Under the pieces are notes generated by a model. The model was not told the DNA's origin, did no database searches, and saw only the letters and a list, made by a program, of their open reading frames with translations. 17,597 bases of DNA from Kiritimatiellia bacterium (lineage in GTDB: Bacteria; Verrucomicrobiota; Kiritimatiellia; RFP12; DVOR01). Made by a program: the position numbers and the translations under genes. The stretch is from the NCBI GenBank assembly GCA_900771325.1, contig CAAGNN010000062.1, positions 1-17,597 on the forward strand, given 5' to 3'. This document shows positions 1 through 5,900 of the stretch, one piece after another (position 1 is the first letter of the stretch; each line of letters begins with the position of its first letter).

Positions 1-80
1 ATCGGACCCGGGGCGGGTTGACATCGGACCCGGGGCGGGTTGGCCTTGGACCCGGGGCGGGTTGGCCTTGGACCCGGGGC
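1..80 (+). repeat. 22-bp tandem array A (GGGGC-centred units)
   Basis: Four units repeat with an exact 22-bp period, with GACCC starting at 5, 27, 49 and 71. Each unit is a 15-bp near-palindrome, GACCC-GGGGC-GGGTT, followed by a 7-bp spacer such as GACATCG or GGCCTTG. The last unit loses its GGGTT arm and runs into the hairpin at 81-97. The window starts inside the array, so its true length is unknown. The same unit recurs at 15037-15117 and 17493-17597. A 22-bp period is not a multiple of three, so protein coding is not the constraint. Confidence 0.95.
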
Positions 81-97
81 GGGGCGCTGCGCGCCCC
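81..97. repeat. GC-rich perfect hairpin at end of array A
   Basis: A perfect 7-bp inverted repeat, GGGGCGC and GCGCCCC, surrounds a TGC loop. No T-run follows on either strand, so it is not a standard intrinsic terminator. It sits exactly at the junction between array A and the heptamers. Confidence 0.7.
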
Positions 98-125
98 GTG
101 AACGGTGAACAGTGAACGGTGAACG
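98..125 (+). repeat. Four heptamer repeats (copy 1)
   Basis: Four consecutive 7-bp units read GTGAACG, GTGAACA, GTGAACG, GTGAACG. Two other sites in the window (5296-5323 and 17386-17413) also have exactly four units fitting GTNRACR. All three are followed within a few bases by GCGCGTGCCG. Confidence 0.9.
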
Positions 126-230
126 GTTGCGCGTGCCGCGACGGAGGGGCTGATGGTCCATTGGCCGGGCTTTCCACCTCCGGCGACAGCTGTCTCGCCT
201 ATCGTCTATCGCCTATCGAAAAAGTCATCA
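126..230 (+). repeat. Composite dispersed repeat block, copy 1
   Basis: After the heptamers comes a block that reappears at 5324-5425. The shared parts, in the same order, include GCGCGTGCCGCGACGG, GGCCGGGCTTTCCACCTCC, GCGACAGC, CTCGCCT and GAAAAAG. Inside this copy a second heptamer, CTATCGN, is repeated three times at 199-219; the other copy lacks it. No gene is supported here, because the open frames are made only of repeat sequence. Confidence 0.8.
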
Positions 231-238
231 GCGGGCCT

Positions 239-266
239 CGCGCGCGTGCGCGCGTTATAAATATAG
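239..266. other. Alternating CG tract followed by an AT island
   Basis: Bases 239-254 are a perfect 16-base alternating pyrimidine-purine run, (CG)4TG(CG)3, the kind of sequence that can adopt Z-DNA. It is followed at once by TTATAAATATAG (255-266), a rare AT-rich island that could melt easily or act as a -10-like element. No convincing -35 was found. Confidence 0.45.
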
Positions 267-287
267 GCTGTGCGCACCTCGCCCACC

Positions 288-396
288 TTCACGCGGGCGT
301 AGCCCGCACCTCTCGGTCCGCAGGGCCACCCTCACGCGAGCGTAGCGAGCCCCTCACGCGGGCGCAGCCCGCATCTCACGCGAGCGCAACGAGCAC
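288..396 (+). repeat. Second, unrelated 22-bp-period array
   Basis: CTCACGCG begins at 331, 353 and 375, exactly 22 bp apart, and a related TCACGCG lies at 289. Units follow the pattern CTCACGCGRGCGYARC. Two of them contain hairpins with GCGGGC/GCCCGC arms around GTA or GCA. The sequence is unrelated to array A but has the same period. It ends just before the promoter of the next gene. Confidence 0.75.
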
Positions 397-401
397 ACTT
401 G

Positions 402-410
402 TGGTATACT
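402..410 (+). promoter_or_regulatory. Extended -10 promoter for the DtxR-family gene
   Basis: TGGTATACT matches an extended -10 (TG-N-TATACT). No good -35 is seen, as expected for this promoter class. Transcription would start near 417, giving a leader of about 15 bases. The ribosome binding site AGGAG (422-426) lies six bases before the ATG at 433. Confidence 0.55.
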
Positions 411-432
411 TCGCGCCAGACAGGAGTTTGCG

Positions 433-924
433 ATGAACGAGACAGCAGGAAATGCCGGCGAGAAGCCCTTTGCGCTGACGGCGAGTCTGGAGGACTACCT
501 TGAGGCGATCAAGGAGATCATTGATGGCTCGGCGGACGCGCACGCGCATACGAGCGAGATTGCCAAGCGCCTGAATGTGGCCAAGCCGTCGGTCACCTAC
601 GCGCTGGGGATTTTGCGCGATCAGGGCTTTCTGAACTACAATACGAGCCGGCCGGTGACGTTGACGGCGTTGGGCGAGGCGGAGGCTTCGCGCGTCATTC
701 GCCGCCATCGGGTGCTGACGGTCTTCTTGCGTGATGTGCTGCGGCTCGACGAGGGGCCGGCGGGGCAGACAGCTTGCCGGATTGAGCATGTGATTGACGA
801 GCAGGTGCTCGCGCGGCTGGAGGTGCTGAACCAGGCCTTCTTGGCCTCGGAGGCGGGCGAGGCTTTGCGAGCGCGCGTCTGGAACGGTTTTGATGAAGTG
901 ACAGCGAATGCTGAGGAGAAGTGA
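433..924 (+). CDS. DtxR/MntR-family metal-dependent transcriptional regulator
   Basis: This 163-residue protein fits the iron- or manganese-sensing repressor family, which binds DNA as a metal-loaded dimer. A winged-helix domain spans about residues 16-85. The expected metal ligands are present: Asp21 and Glu24 in the LEDYLE motif, His92 in RRHRVL, and Cys115, Glu118 and His119 in ACRIEH. The cysteine resembles iron-responsive DtxR/IdeR more than Bacillus MntR, which has Glu there, so iron sensing is the better guess. There is no C-terminal SH3-like domain, so it is the short form. AGGAG sits six bases upstream of the ATG. It overlaps nothing and is followed two bases later by kdsD, so it may head the five-gene unit. 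Its targets cannot be read from this window. Confidence 0.9.
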   Translation: MNETAGNAGEKPFALTASLEDYLEAIKEIIDGSADAHAHTSEIAKRLNVAKPSVTYALGILRDQGFLNYNTSRPVTLTALGEAEASRVIRRHRVLTVFLRDVLRLDEGPAGQTACRIEHVIDEQVLARLEVLNQAFLASEAGEALRARVWNGFDEVTANAEEK

Positions 925-925
925 A

Positions 926-1909
926 ATGACTCACGAGATGATGTTGGCCCGGGCCCATGATGTGATTGCCACAGAGATTGCCGGGTTGCGGCAGGCCGAT
1001 GCCGGGATCGACGGCACCTTCTGCGAGATTGTCGAGGCGATGCTCGCCACGCTCGAGCGCGGCGGCAAGATCGTCGTCACCGGCATTGGCAAGAATATCC
1101 ACATTGGCGAGAAGCTGGCGGCCACGATGGCGAGCACCGGCTCGACGGCGATGCTGCTCAACCCCGTCCAAGCGATGCATGGTGACCTGGGGATGGTCAC
1201 GCCGGCGGATATCGTGCTGGCGATTAGCTACTCGGGCGAGTCGGACGAGGTCATCCGCCTCATTCCCTCCCTACGGCGCATCGGCGTGAAGGTGATTGGG
1301 ATGACCGGCAAGGCCGATTCCTCCCTGGCCAAGAATAGCGACTGGGTCTACCTGATTGACTGCGGGCGCGAGGCGTGCCCCTTCAATATGGCCCCGACCA
1401 CCTCGACCACCGCCACCTTGGCCCTGGGCGATGCGCTGGCGATGGTGTTGCTGGAGGCGCGCGGCTTCAAGAAGGAGAACTTCGCCCTCCTCCACCCGGC
1501 CGGCGCCATCGGCCGCGCACTCCTCTTCCGCGTTAAGGATATTATGCGCACCGGCGAGCGGCTGGTGACCCTGGGCGAGCAGGCGACGGTGAAGGATGCC
1601 ATCGTGGCGATGACCTCGGCCAAGGCCGGCTGCGCCTGCATCACAGCCCCCGATGGCACGCTCGAGGGAATCTTTACCGACGGCGACCTGCGCCGCTTGC
1701 TCTCGAGCGATGCCGCCGAGCCGATGGCCCTGCCGATTACCCAGGTGATGATCCGCAAGCCGGTGAGCGTCTCGCTCGGCGCGCTGGCCGTTGAGGTCCT
1801 GAACATCTTCGAGAACCACAAGGTTGACGACCTGCCGGTGGTCGACGAGGCCGGGCGGTTGGTCGGCACCATCGACATCCAGGACCTCCCGAGGATGAAG
1901 ATCCTCTGA
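926..1909 (+). CDS. kdsD: Arabinose-5-phosphate isomerase, KdsD/KpsF/GutQ family
   Basis: It interconverts ribulose-5-phosphate and arabinose-5-phosphate, the first step towards Kdo for lipopolysaccharide. The 327 residues comprise an N-terminal SIS sugar-isomerase domain (about 30-180) and two CBS domains (about 205-260 and 270-327), the standard family plan. Recognisable motifs are GIGKN (53-57), MHGDLGM, SYSGES, APTTSTT, LHPAGAIGR and TDGDLRR. The usual HPxEA before HGDLG reads NPVQA, so a normally conserved His and Glu are replaced. An in-frame ATG exists at 908, but 926 is preferred: GAGGAG (913-918) lies seven bases before it, and using 908 would overlap the previous gene. The stop overlaps the holA start by one base. 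GutQ-type paralogues cannot be excluded by sequence, but the Kdo and Lpt genes downstream support KdsD. Confidence 0.9.
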   Translation: MTHEMMLARAHDVIATEIAGLRQADAGIDGTFCEIVEAMLATLERGGKIVVTGIGKNIHIGEKLAATMASTGSTAMLLNPVQAMHGDLGMVTPADIVLAISYSGESDEVIRLIPSLRRIGVKVIGMTGKADSSLAKNSDWVYLIDCGREACPFNMAPTTSTTATLALGDALAMVLLEARGFKKENFALLHPAGAIGRALLFRVKDIMRTGERLVTLGEQATVKDAIVAMTSAKAGCACITAPDGTLEGIFTDGDLRRLLSSDAAEPMALPITQVMIRKPVSVSLGALAVEVLNIFENHKVDDLPVVDEAGRLVGTIDIQDLPRMKIL

Positions 1910-2979
1910 TGATTACCTTCTTTGTCGGCACCGACGACTACCGCAAGACCCACGGCGCCAAGGCGTTGATTGACCGCCTGGTGCCGCCGGAGAACCGCGA
2001 CTTCGGGCTGGAGGTCATCGACGCAGCGTGCGACAAGGCCGAGCAGGTCCTCTCCGTGCTCGACCGCGCCCGCGAGGCGTTGTGGACCGAGAGCTTCTTT
2101 GGCGGGGGTAAGGTGGTCTGGCTGCGCGAGGCGAACTTCCTGCCCGGCACCAAGAGCCGCGCCACCGAGGCCCAGGCCGCCAAGGAGGCAATGGAGGCCT
2201 TCGCCGCTCTCCTGCAAACCACCCCGCTGCCCGAGGGCCACGCGCTCATCGTCTCCACCTCCGCCTTCCCCAAGACCTCCAAGTTCGCCAAGTGGGCTGA
2301 GCAGCACGCGAAGTTCGTGGAGTGCGGTTCGGCCGACCCCAAGAAGGGGCTGAACCTCACGGCCGCCTTGGAGCGTCTGGCCGCGCTCTTGCCTGAGCAC
2401 GGGCGCTTGGAGATGTCCCCGCCCGTGCGCCAGGCCTTCGTGCAGCGTGTGGGGGAGGATTCTTGGACGCTCGTCTCCGAGCTCGAGAAGCTGCGCACCT
2501 ACCTCGGCAAAGAGGGTGCCACCGTGGCGATGAGCGACCTTGATGCCGTCACCTGCAAGGCCACCGGCACCGAGCCCTATGGCCTCTCCAACGCCATCTG
2601 CGTGCGCTCGCCGGCCCAGGTGGCCAAGGTGGTCGCCCAACTCGCCACCGAGAAGGACTCCGCCTTTCCCTCGGCCATCCTCGTCCTGAACCTGCTCAAC
2701 GAGCTCTGCGCCCTACGCGACGCGCTCGACCGCGGCTGGCTCGCCGGCGGCCGCTGGACCATCCCCGCCGAGCAAGTTCCCCAGCGCCTGCGCTTTCTCA
2801 ACGGCTTTATCCTCAGCAAGCGCCTGGAGGCCGCCGGACGCTACACCCTCAACGAGCTGCGCGCCGCCCGTCACTACGCCGTGGAGATGCGCTTTAAGTT
2901 GGTGGACACCTCTTCGCAGGACCCCTGGACCATCATCGAGCCGGTGCTCTTGCGCATCACCCGGCGCGCTGTGCGCTAG
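1909..2979 (+). CDS. holA: DNA polymerase III, delta subunit
   Basis: Delta is the clamp-opening wrench of the clamp loader and helps put the beta sliding clamp on DNA. At 356 residues it is close to the usual 330-350. The N-terminus (MITFFVGTDDYRK) fits the family opening that begins the collar/AAA-like domain. A helical C-terminal domain follows (about 220-350), with segments such as AILVLNLLNEL and RAARHYAVEMRFKLVD. Delta has no working Walker A motif and none is seen. Its ATG overlaps the kdsD stop by one base, so translation is probably coupled. The family is divergent, so the call rests on overall pattern and length; only the broad fold is certain. Confidence 0.8.
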   Translation: MITFFVGTDDYRKTHGAKALIDRLVPPENRDFGLEVIDAACDKAEQVLSVLDRAREALWTESFFGGGKVVWLREANFLPGTKSRATEAQAAKEAMEAFAALLQTTPLPEGHALIVSTSAFPKTSKFAKWAEQHAKFVECGSADPKKGLNLTAALERLAALLPEHGRLEMSPPVRQAFVQRVGEDSWTLVSELEKLRTYLGKEGATVAMSDLDAVTCKATGTEPYGLSNAICVRSPAQVAKVVAQLATEKDSAFPSAILVLNLLNELCALRDALDRGWLAGGRWTIPAEQVPQRLRFLNGFILSKRLEAAGRYTLNELRAARHYAVEMRFKLVDTSSQDPWTIIEPVLLRITRRAVR

Positions 2980-3000
2980 TTAGAAAGAAAGGCCCCGCCC

Positions 3001-4548
3001 TTGAAACGGTTGATAACGCTCCTGGCTGCCTTGGTGCTGGCCGCTTTCGCGCCGGCCCAGAAGCCCTTGACAATGATTTGCGAGGCCACCTTTCCGCCCT
3101 ACGAGTACCATGTGCGCGGCGGCATCGACGGGATCGACCCGGCCCTCGCGCGCATCATCGCCGCCTGTCTGGGGCGCGAACTCGAGGTGCAGGATATGGC
3201 CTTCGACGCAGTCATCCCGGCCGTCTCCACAGGCAAGGCCGACATCGCCGCCTCGGGGATTACGGTCACCGATGAGCGCCGGCGGCAGGTCCTCTTCTCG
3301 GAGCCCTATGTAGAGGCCGCGCAGGTGGTGGTGGTGCGTCAGGGGAGCGACATCGCCAGCCCCGAGGCCCTCCGCGGCCGGCGGATCGCCGTCCAGAGCG
3401 GCAGCACGGGCGACCTCTTTGTCACCAAGACCTTCGGCGAGCCCGAGCGCTTCCAGAACGTCACCTTCGCCATCACCGCCGTCCTGAGCGGCAAGGCCGA
3501 GGCCGCTGTGGTCGACCAAGAGCCCGCGCGCGTCTTCGTGGCTGGGTCGCAGGGTCTGGCCATCCTGCCCGAGCCGGCCGTCTGCGAGACCTATGCCTTC
3601 GCCTTCGCCAAGGAGCGGCGGCTCCTCTGCGCGCAGGTCGACGCCGTCTTCGCGGCGATGCGCCGCCAGGGCACCCTCGATCGGCTCCTCGAGCGCTACT
3701 TCGCCGCCGGGCGCTCCTACAAGCAGGACAAGGCGGCCCTCACCGAGGCGCTGGACACCTCCGACCTGATGGCCGAAGTCTTGGCCGACGAGGCGCTGCG
3801 CGCGCGTCTGGCCGAGCTCGCGGCAACGGGCGCAGCGGCCGAGGGCGGGGAGACGTCTGGTGCCTGGCAGCGCTTCCGAGAGACGCTCCACCTGAACTTC
3901 GTGGCGGCCGACCGCTGGCTCTATCTGTTGCGCGGCTTCGGGGTGACGGTGGAGATCTCCTTCTTCGCCGTGCTCATCGGGCTGGCAATCGGCTTTATGG
4001 TGGCGGTCATCCGCGCCACGCACGAGACGCAGGGGACGCTGGCCGTGCCCGCTGCCCTCTGCAAGCTCTACCTGACGATTATCCGTGGCACGCCGGCGGT
4101 GGTCCAGCTGCTGATTATCTACTTCGTCATCTTCGGCTCGGTCAACGTGAGCAAGGTCTTTGTGGCGGTGATTGCCTTTGGCTTCAACTCCGGGGCCTAC
4201 GTCTCGGAGATTATCCGCGCGGGCATTCTCTCGATTGACCGCGGGCAGATGGAGGCCGGGCGCTCGCTCGGGCTGGGCTACCTTTCGGCCATGGGCCACA
4301 TCATCCTCCCGCAAGCCTTCCGCAATGTCCTGCCCGCCCTCGGCAACGAGTTCATCGTCCTGCTTAAGGAAACCTCCGTGGCCGGCTATATCGCCCTGAT
4401 GGACCTCACCAAGGCCGGCGACATCATCCGCTCGCAGACCTATACGGCCTTCCTGCCGCTCCTGGCGGTGGCGGCCATCTACCTCGCCGTCGTCTCGCTG
4501 CTCACCTGCCTGCTTAGCCTCTTGGAACGGAAACTCAAAAATGGCTGA
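3001..4548 (+). CDS. Fused amino-acid ABC transporter: periplasmic binding domain plus permease (GlnH-GlnP type)
   Basis: One 515-residue chain joins two usually separate parts of a polar amino-acid importer. Residues 1-19 are a signal sequence. Residues about 22-245 are a family 3 solute-binding domain (TFPPYEY, ADIAASGITVTDERR, GSTGDLFV). From about 297 to the end is a GlnP-type permease with several membrane segments, including IIRGTPAVVQLLIIYF, the ATPase-contacting EAA loop EAGRSLGLGYLSAMGHIILP, and LLKETSVAGYIALMDL. The substrate is probably an amino acid such as glutamine, but residues do not fix it. The start is TTG at 3001, preceded by GAAAGAAAGG. It lies 21 bases after holA and overlaps the ATPase gene by eight bases. 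Such fusions occur in several phyla, so this is unusual but not new. Confidence 0.92.
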   Translation: MKRLITLLAALVLAAFAPAQKPLTMICEATFPPYEYHVRGGIDGIDPALARIIAACLGRELEVQDMAFDAVIPAVSTGKADIAASGITVTDERRRQVLFSEPYVEAAQVVVVRQGSDIASPEALRGRRIAVQSGSTGDLFVTKTFGEPERFQNVTFAITAVLSGKAEAAVVDQEPARVFVAGSQGLAILPEPAVCETYAFAFAKERRLLCAQVDAVFAAMRRQGTLDRLLERYFAAGRSYKQDKAALTEALDTSDLMAEVLADEALRARLAELAATGAAAEGGETSGAWQRFRETLHLNFVAADRWLYLLRGFGVTVEISFFAVLIGLAIGFMVAVIRATHETQGTLAVPAALCKLYLTIIRGTPAVVQLLIIYFVIFGSVNVSKVFVAVIAFGFNSGAYVSEIIRAGILSIDRGQMEAGRSLGLGYLSAMGHIILPQAFRNVLPALGNEFIVLLKETSVAGYIALMDLTKAGDIIRSQTYTAFLPLLAVAAIYLAVVSLLTCLLSLLERKLKNG

Positions 4549-5275
4549 TACGCTCTTCGACGTCCGCGACCTGCGCAAGCACTTCGGCGGCCACGCCGCC
4601 CTGCGCGGCATCACCACCGAACTGCGCCGGGGTGAAGCGCTCTTCCTCATCGGCCCCTCCGGCTCGGGCAAGTCCACCTTCCTGCGCTGCCTCAACCTCC
4701 TTGAGCGCCCCGACGGCGGCAGCCTGCACTTCTGCGGGGAGGACCTCCTCTCGCGCCGGTGCGACGTCAACCGCTTCCGAATGCGCGTGGGGATGGTCTT
4801 CCAACACTTCAACCTCTTTCCGCACCTCACTGTCTTAGAGAACATCACCCTGGCCCCCGTGCTCACCAAGCGACTGACCGCCCCCGCCGCCGAACGCAAA
4901 GCGCTCGACCTCCTCGGGCGCATCGGCCTGGCCGACAAGCGCAACGCCTATCCCCCCCAGCTCTCCGGCGGCCAAAAGCAACGCATCGCCATCGTCCGCG
5001 CCCTGGCGATGGCCCCAGAGGTCTTGCTCTTCGACGAGCCCACCTCCGCCCTCGACCCCGAGATGGTCGGCGAAGTGCTCGCCCTGATGAAGGAACTCGC
5101 CGGCGAGGGGCTGACGATGGCCGTCGTCACCCACGAGATTGCCTTCGCGCGCGAAGTCGCCAGCCGCATCCTCTTCCTCGAGCAAGGGCAAATCACCGCC
5201 GAAGGCTCCCCGCAAGACTTCTTCACCAACCAGGCCAACCCCCGCGTCCGCGACTTCCTCGCCAAGGTCCTCTAA
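4541..5275 (+). CDS. glnQ: Amino-acid ABC transporter ATPase (GlnQ type)
   Basis: This 244-residue cytoplasmic ATPase powers the fused binding/permease protein encoded just upstream. Walker A is GPSGSGKST (38-46), the signature is LSGGQ (141-145), and Walker B is VLLFDEPTSALDPE (from 161). The switch histidine lies in VVTHE. The Q-loop region reads GMVFQHFNLFPH, typical of polar amino-acid importers. The start overlaps the permease end by eight bases, which suggests translational coupling. The stop is followed at once by a repeated AGCGTGCGCT/AGCGTGCGCA pair and then the repeat region, so this is probably the last gene of the unit. The gene symbol reflects family only; the substrate is not proven. 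Confidence 0.93.
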   Translation: MADTLFDVRDLRKHFGGHAALRGITTELRRGEALFLIGPSGSGKSTFLRCLNLLERPDGGSLHFCGEDLLSRRCDVNRFRMRVGMVFQHFNLFPHLTVLENITLAPVLTKRLTAPAAERKALDLLGRIGLADKRNAYPPQLSGGQKQRIAIVRALAMAPEVLLFDEPTSALDPEMVGEVLALMKELAGEGLTMAVVTHEIAFAREVASRILFLEQGQITAEGSPQDFFTNQANPRVRDFLAKVL

Positions 5276-5294
5276 GCGTGCGCTAGCGTGCGCA
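5276..5294 (+). repeat. Tandem 10-mer and hairpin after the ATPase stop
   Basis: Directly after the stop codon AGCGTGCGCT is followed by AGCGTGCGCA. The pair can also fold as TGCGC (5279-5283) with GCGCA (5290-5294) around a six-base loop. No U-tract follows, so a terminator role is only possible, not shown. Confidence 0.4.
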
Positions 5295-5295
5295 A

Positions 5296-5323
5296 GTCGA
5301 CAGTCGACAGTGAACAGTCGACA
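5296..5323 (+). repeat. Four heptamer repeats (copy 2)
   Basis: Units are GTCGACA, GTCGACA, GTGAACA and GTCGACA, exactly four as at 98-125 and 17386-17413. The GG and GCGCGTGCCG that follow are also shared. Confidence 0.9.
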
Positions 5324-5421
5324 GGGCGCGTGCCGCGACGGGGGAGCCGGTAGCCCCTCGGCCGGGCTTTCCACCTCCAGCGACAGCCCGCTCGCCTTGC
5401 GCTCAGCGCTTACTGAAAAAG
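5324..5421 (+). repeat. Composite dispersed repeat block, copy 2
   Basis: This matches the block at 126-230 in order and sequence: GCGCGTGCCGCGACGG, then CGGCCGGGCTTTCCACCTCC, GCGACAGC, CTCGCCT and TGAAAAAG. Here it leads directly into array B. Together with the next arrays it fills most of the 625 bases between the ATPase gene and kdsA, where no gene is supported. Confidence 0.8.
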
Positions 5422-5612
5422 CACTCGCCCCGGGTTCGCCCCCGACTCGCCCCGGGTTCGCCCCCGACTCGCCCCGGGTTCGCCCCCGACCCGCCCCGGG
5501 TTCGCCCTCGACCCGCCCCGGGTTCGTCCCCGACCCGCCCCGGGTTCACCTCGAGGTAGCCCCGGGTTCGCCCTCGACCCGCCCCGGGTTCGCCTTGAGG
5601 TAGCCCCTGGTT
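5422..5612 (+). repeat. 22-bp tandem array B (GCCCC-centred units)
   Basis: Nine units start every 22 bp from 5422 to 5598. The 15-bp core is GACCC-GCCCC-GGGTT, with GACTC or AGGTA as variant left arms, followed by 7-bp spacers such as CGCCCTC, CGCCCCC and CGTCCCC. The centre GCCCC is the exact reverse complement of the GGGGC found in arrays A, C and D, while the flanking arms keep their orientation. The last unit is degenerate (GCCCC-TGGTT). Open frames across it on both strands are repeat translations, not genes. Confidence 0.95.
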
Positions 5613-5623
5613 CGTTTTCCCCG

Positions 5624-5663
5624 GGGGTTGCATAGGCCTGGCGGAACAGACCGATGCAACCCC
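5624..5663. repeat. 10-bp perfect inverted repeat with 20-base loop
   Basis: GGGGTTGCAT (5624-5633) pairs perfectly with ATGCAACCCC (5654-5663). It starts just after array B and is the first structure in the non-repeat part of the kdsA upstream region. Confidence 0.65.
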
Positions 5664-5687
5664 TCATCCGTCTCCAAACAATTGCAG

Positions 5688-5740
5688 GGGTGCTCAACGG
5701 GCACCCTCGTTGGGGGAGAGTGTTTTGCGCCCCTGAGGGG
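5688..5740. other. Overlapping hairpins upstream of kdsA
   Basis: GGGTGC (5688-5693) can pair with GCACCC (5701-5706). The interleaved pair CAACG (5695-5699) and CGTTG (5708-5712) competes with it. A small CCCC-TGA-GGGG hairpin follows at 5730-5740. These lie more than 100 bases upstream of the predicted kdsA promoter, so they would not be in that transcript. No gene was recognised between 5613 and 5845. Confidence 0.4.
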
Positions 5741-5845
5741 GTGGGGGTGAGTAGCATCCGCGTGTGCGGGCGCGTGTTGCGGGGCGCTTCCTGCCCACCG
5801 GGCCAAGAAAGGCCAAAAAAGGGGCGCAAAAGGGGTACAAGACCC

Positions 5846-5874
5846 TTGCGCTAGGGGGTGGGCTTTGGTAGAAT
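5846..5874 (+). promoter_or_regulatory. Sigma-70-type promoter for the kdsA unit
   Basis: TTGCGC (5846-5851) and TAGAAT (5869-5874) are separated by 17 bases, the optimal spacing. Transcription would begin around 5881, leaving a leader of about 20 bases with GGAAGGA before the kdsA start. It is the only clear promoter before the following eleven co-oriented genes. Confidence 0.65.
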
Positions 5875-5900
5875 ACGCCTAAACGGAAGGAAAAGTGTTT

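Noticed and set aside
81..97. Intrinsic terminator
   Set aside because: The stem is strong, but no T-run follows on either strand and no gene end is visible upstream in the window.
119..436. A 105-residue open frame in the first intergenic region
   Set aside because: It is made of heptamers and 22-bp repeats, crosses the predicted promoter and runs into the start of the metalloregulator.
2980..4944. Very long minus-strand open frame opposite the transporter genes
   Set aside because: It is a shadow of the strongly supported binding protein/permease and ATPase genes; its translation has no recognisable domain.
5422..5612. CRISPR array
   Set aside because: Units are only 22 bp apart with 7-bp spacers that are themselves similar. 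There are no 25-40-base unique spacers and no cas genes in the window.
5688..5712. H-type pseudoknot
   Set aside because: The two stems interleave correctly, but the loop crossing the 6-bp stem would be only one base, too short. They are better seen as alternatives.
5403..5829. Protein-coding genes on the minus strand across array B
   Set aside because: Open frames exist because the repeats lack stops. Their translations are simple Gly/Arg/Pro repeats, there is no ribosome binding site, and the 22-bp period shifts frame.
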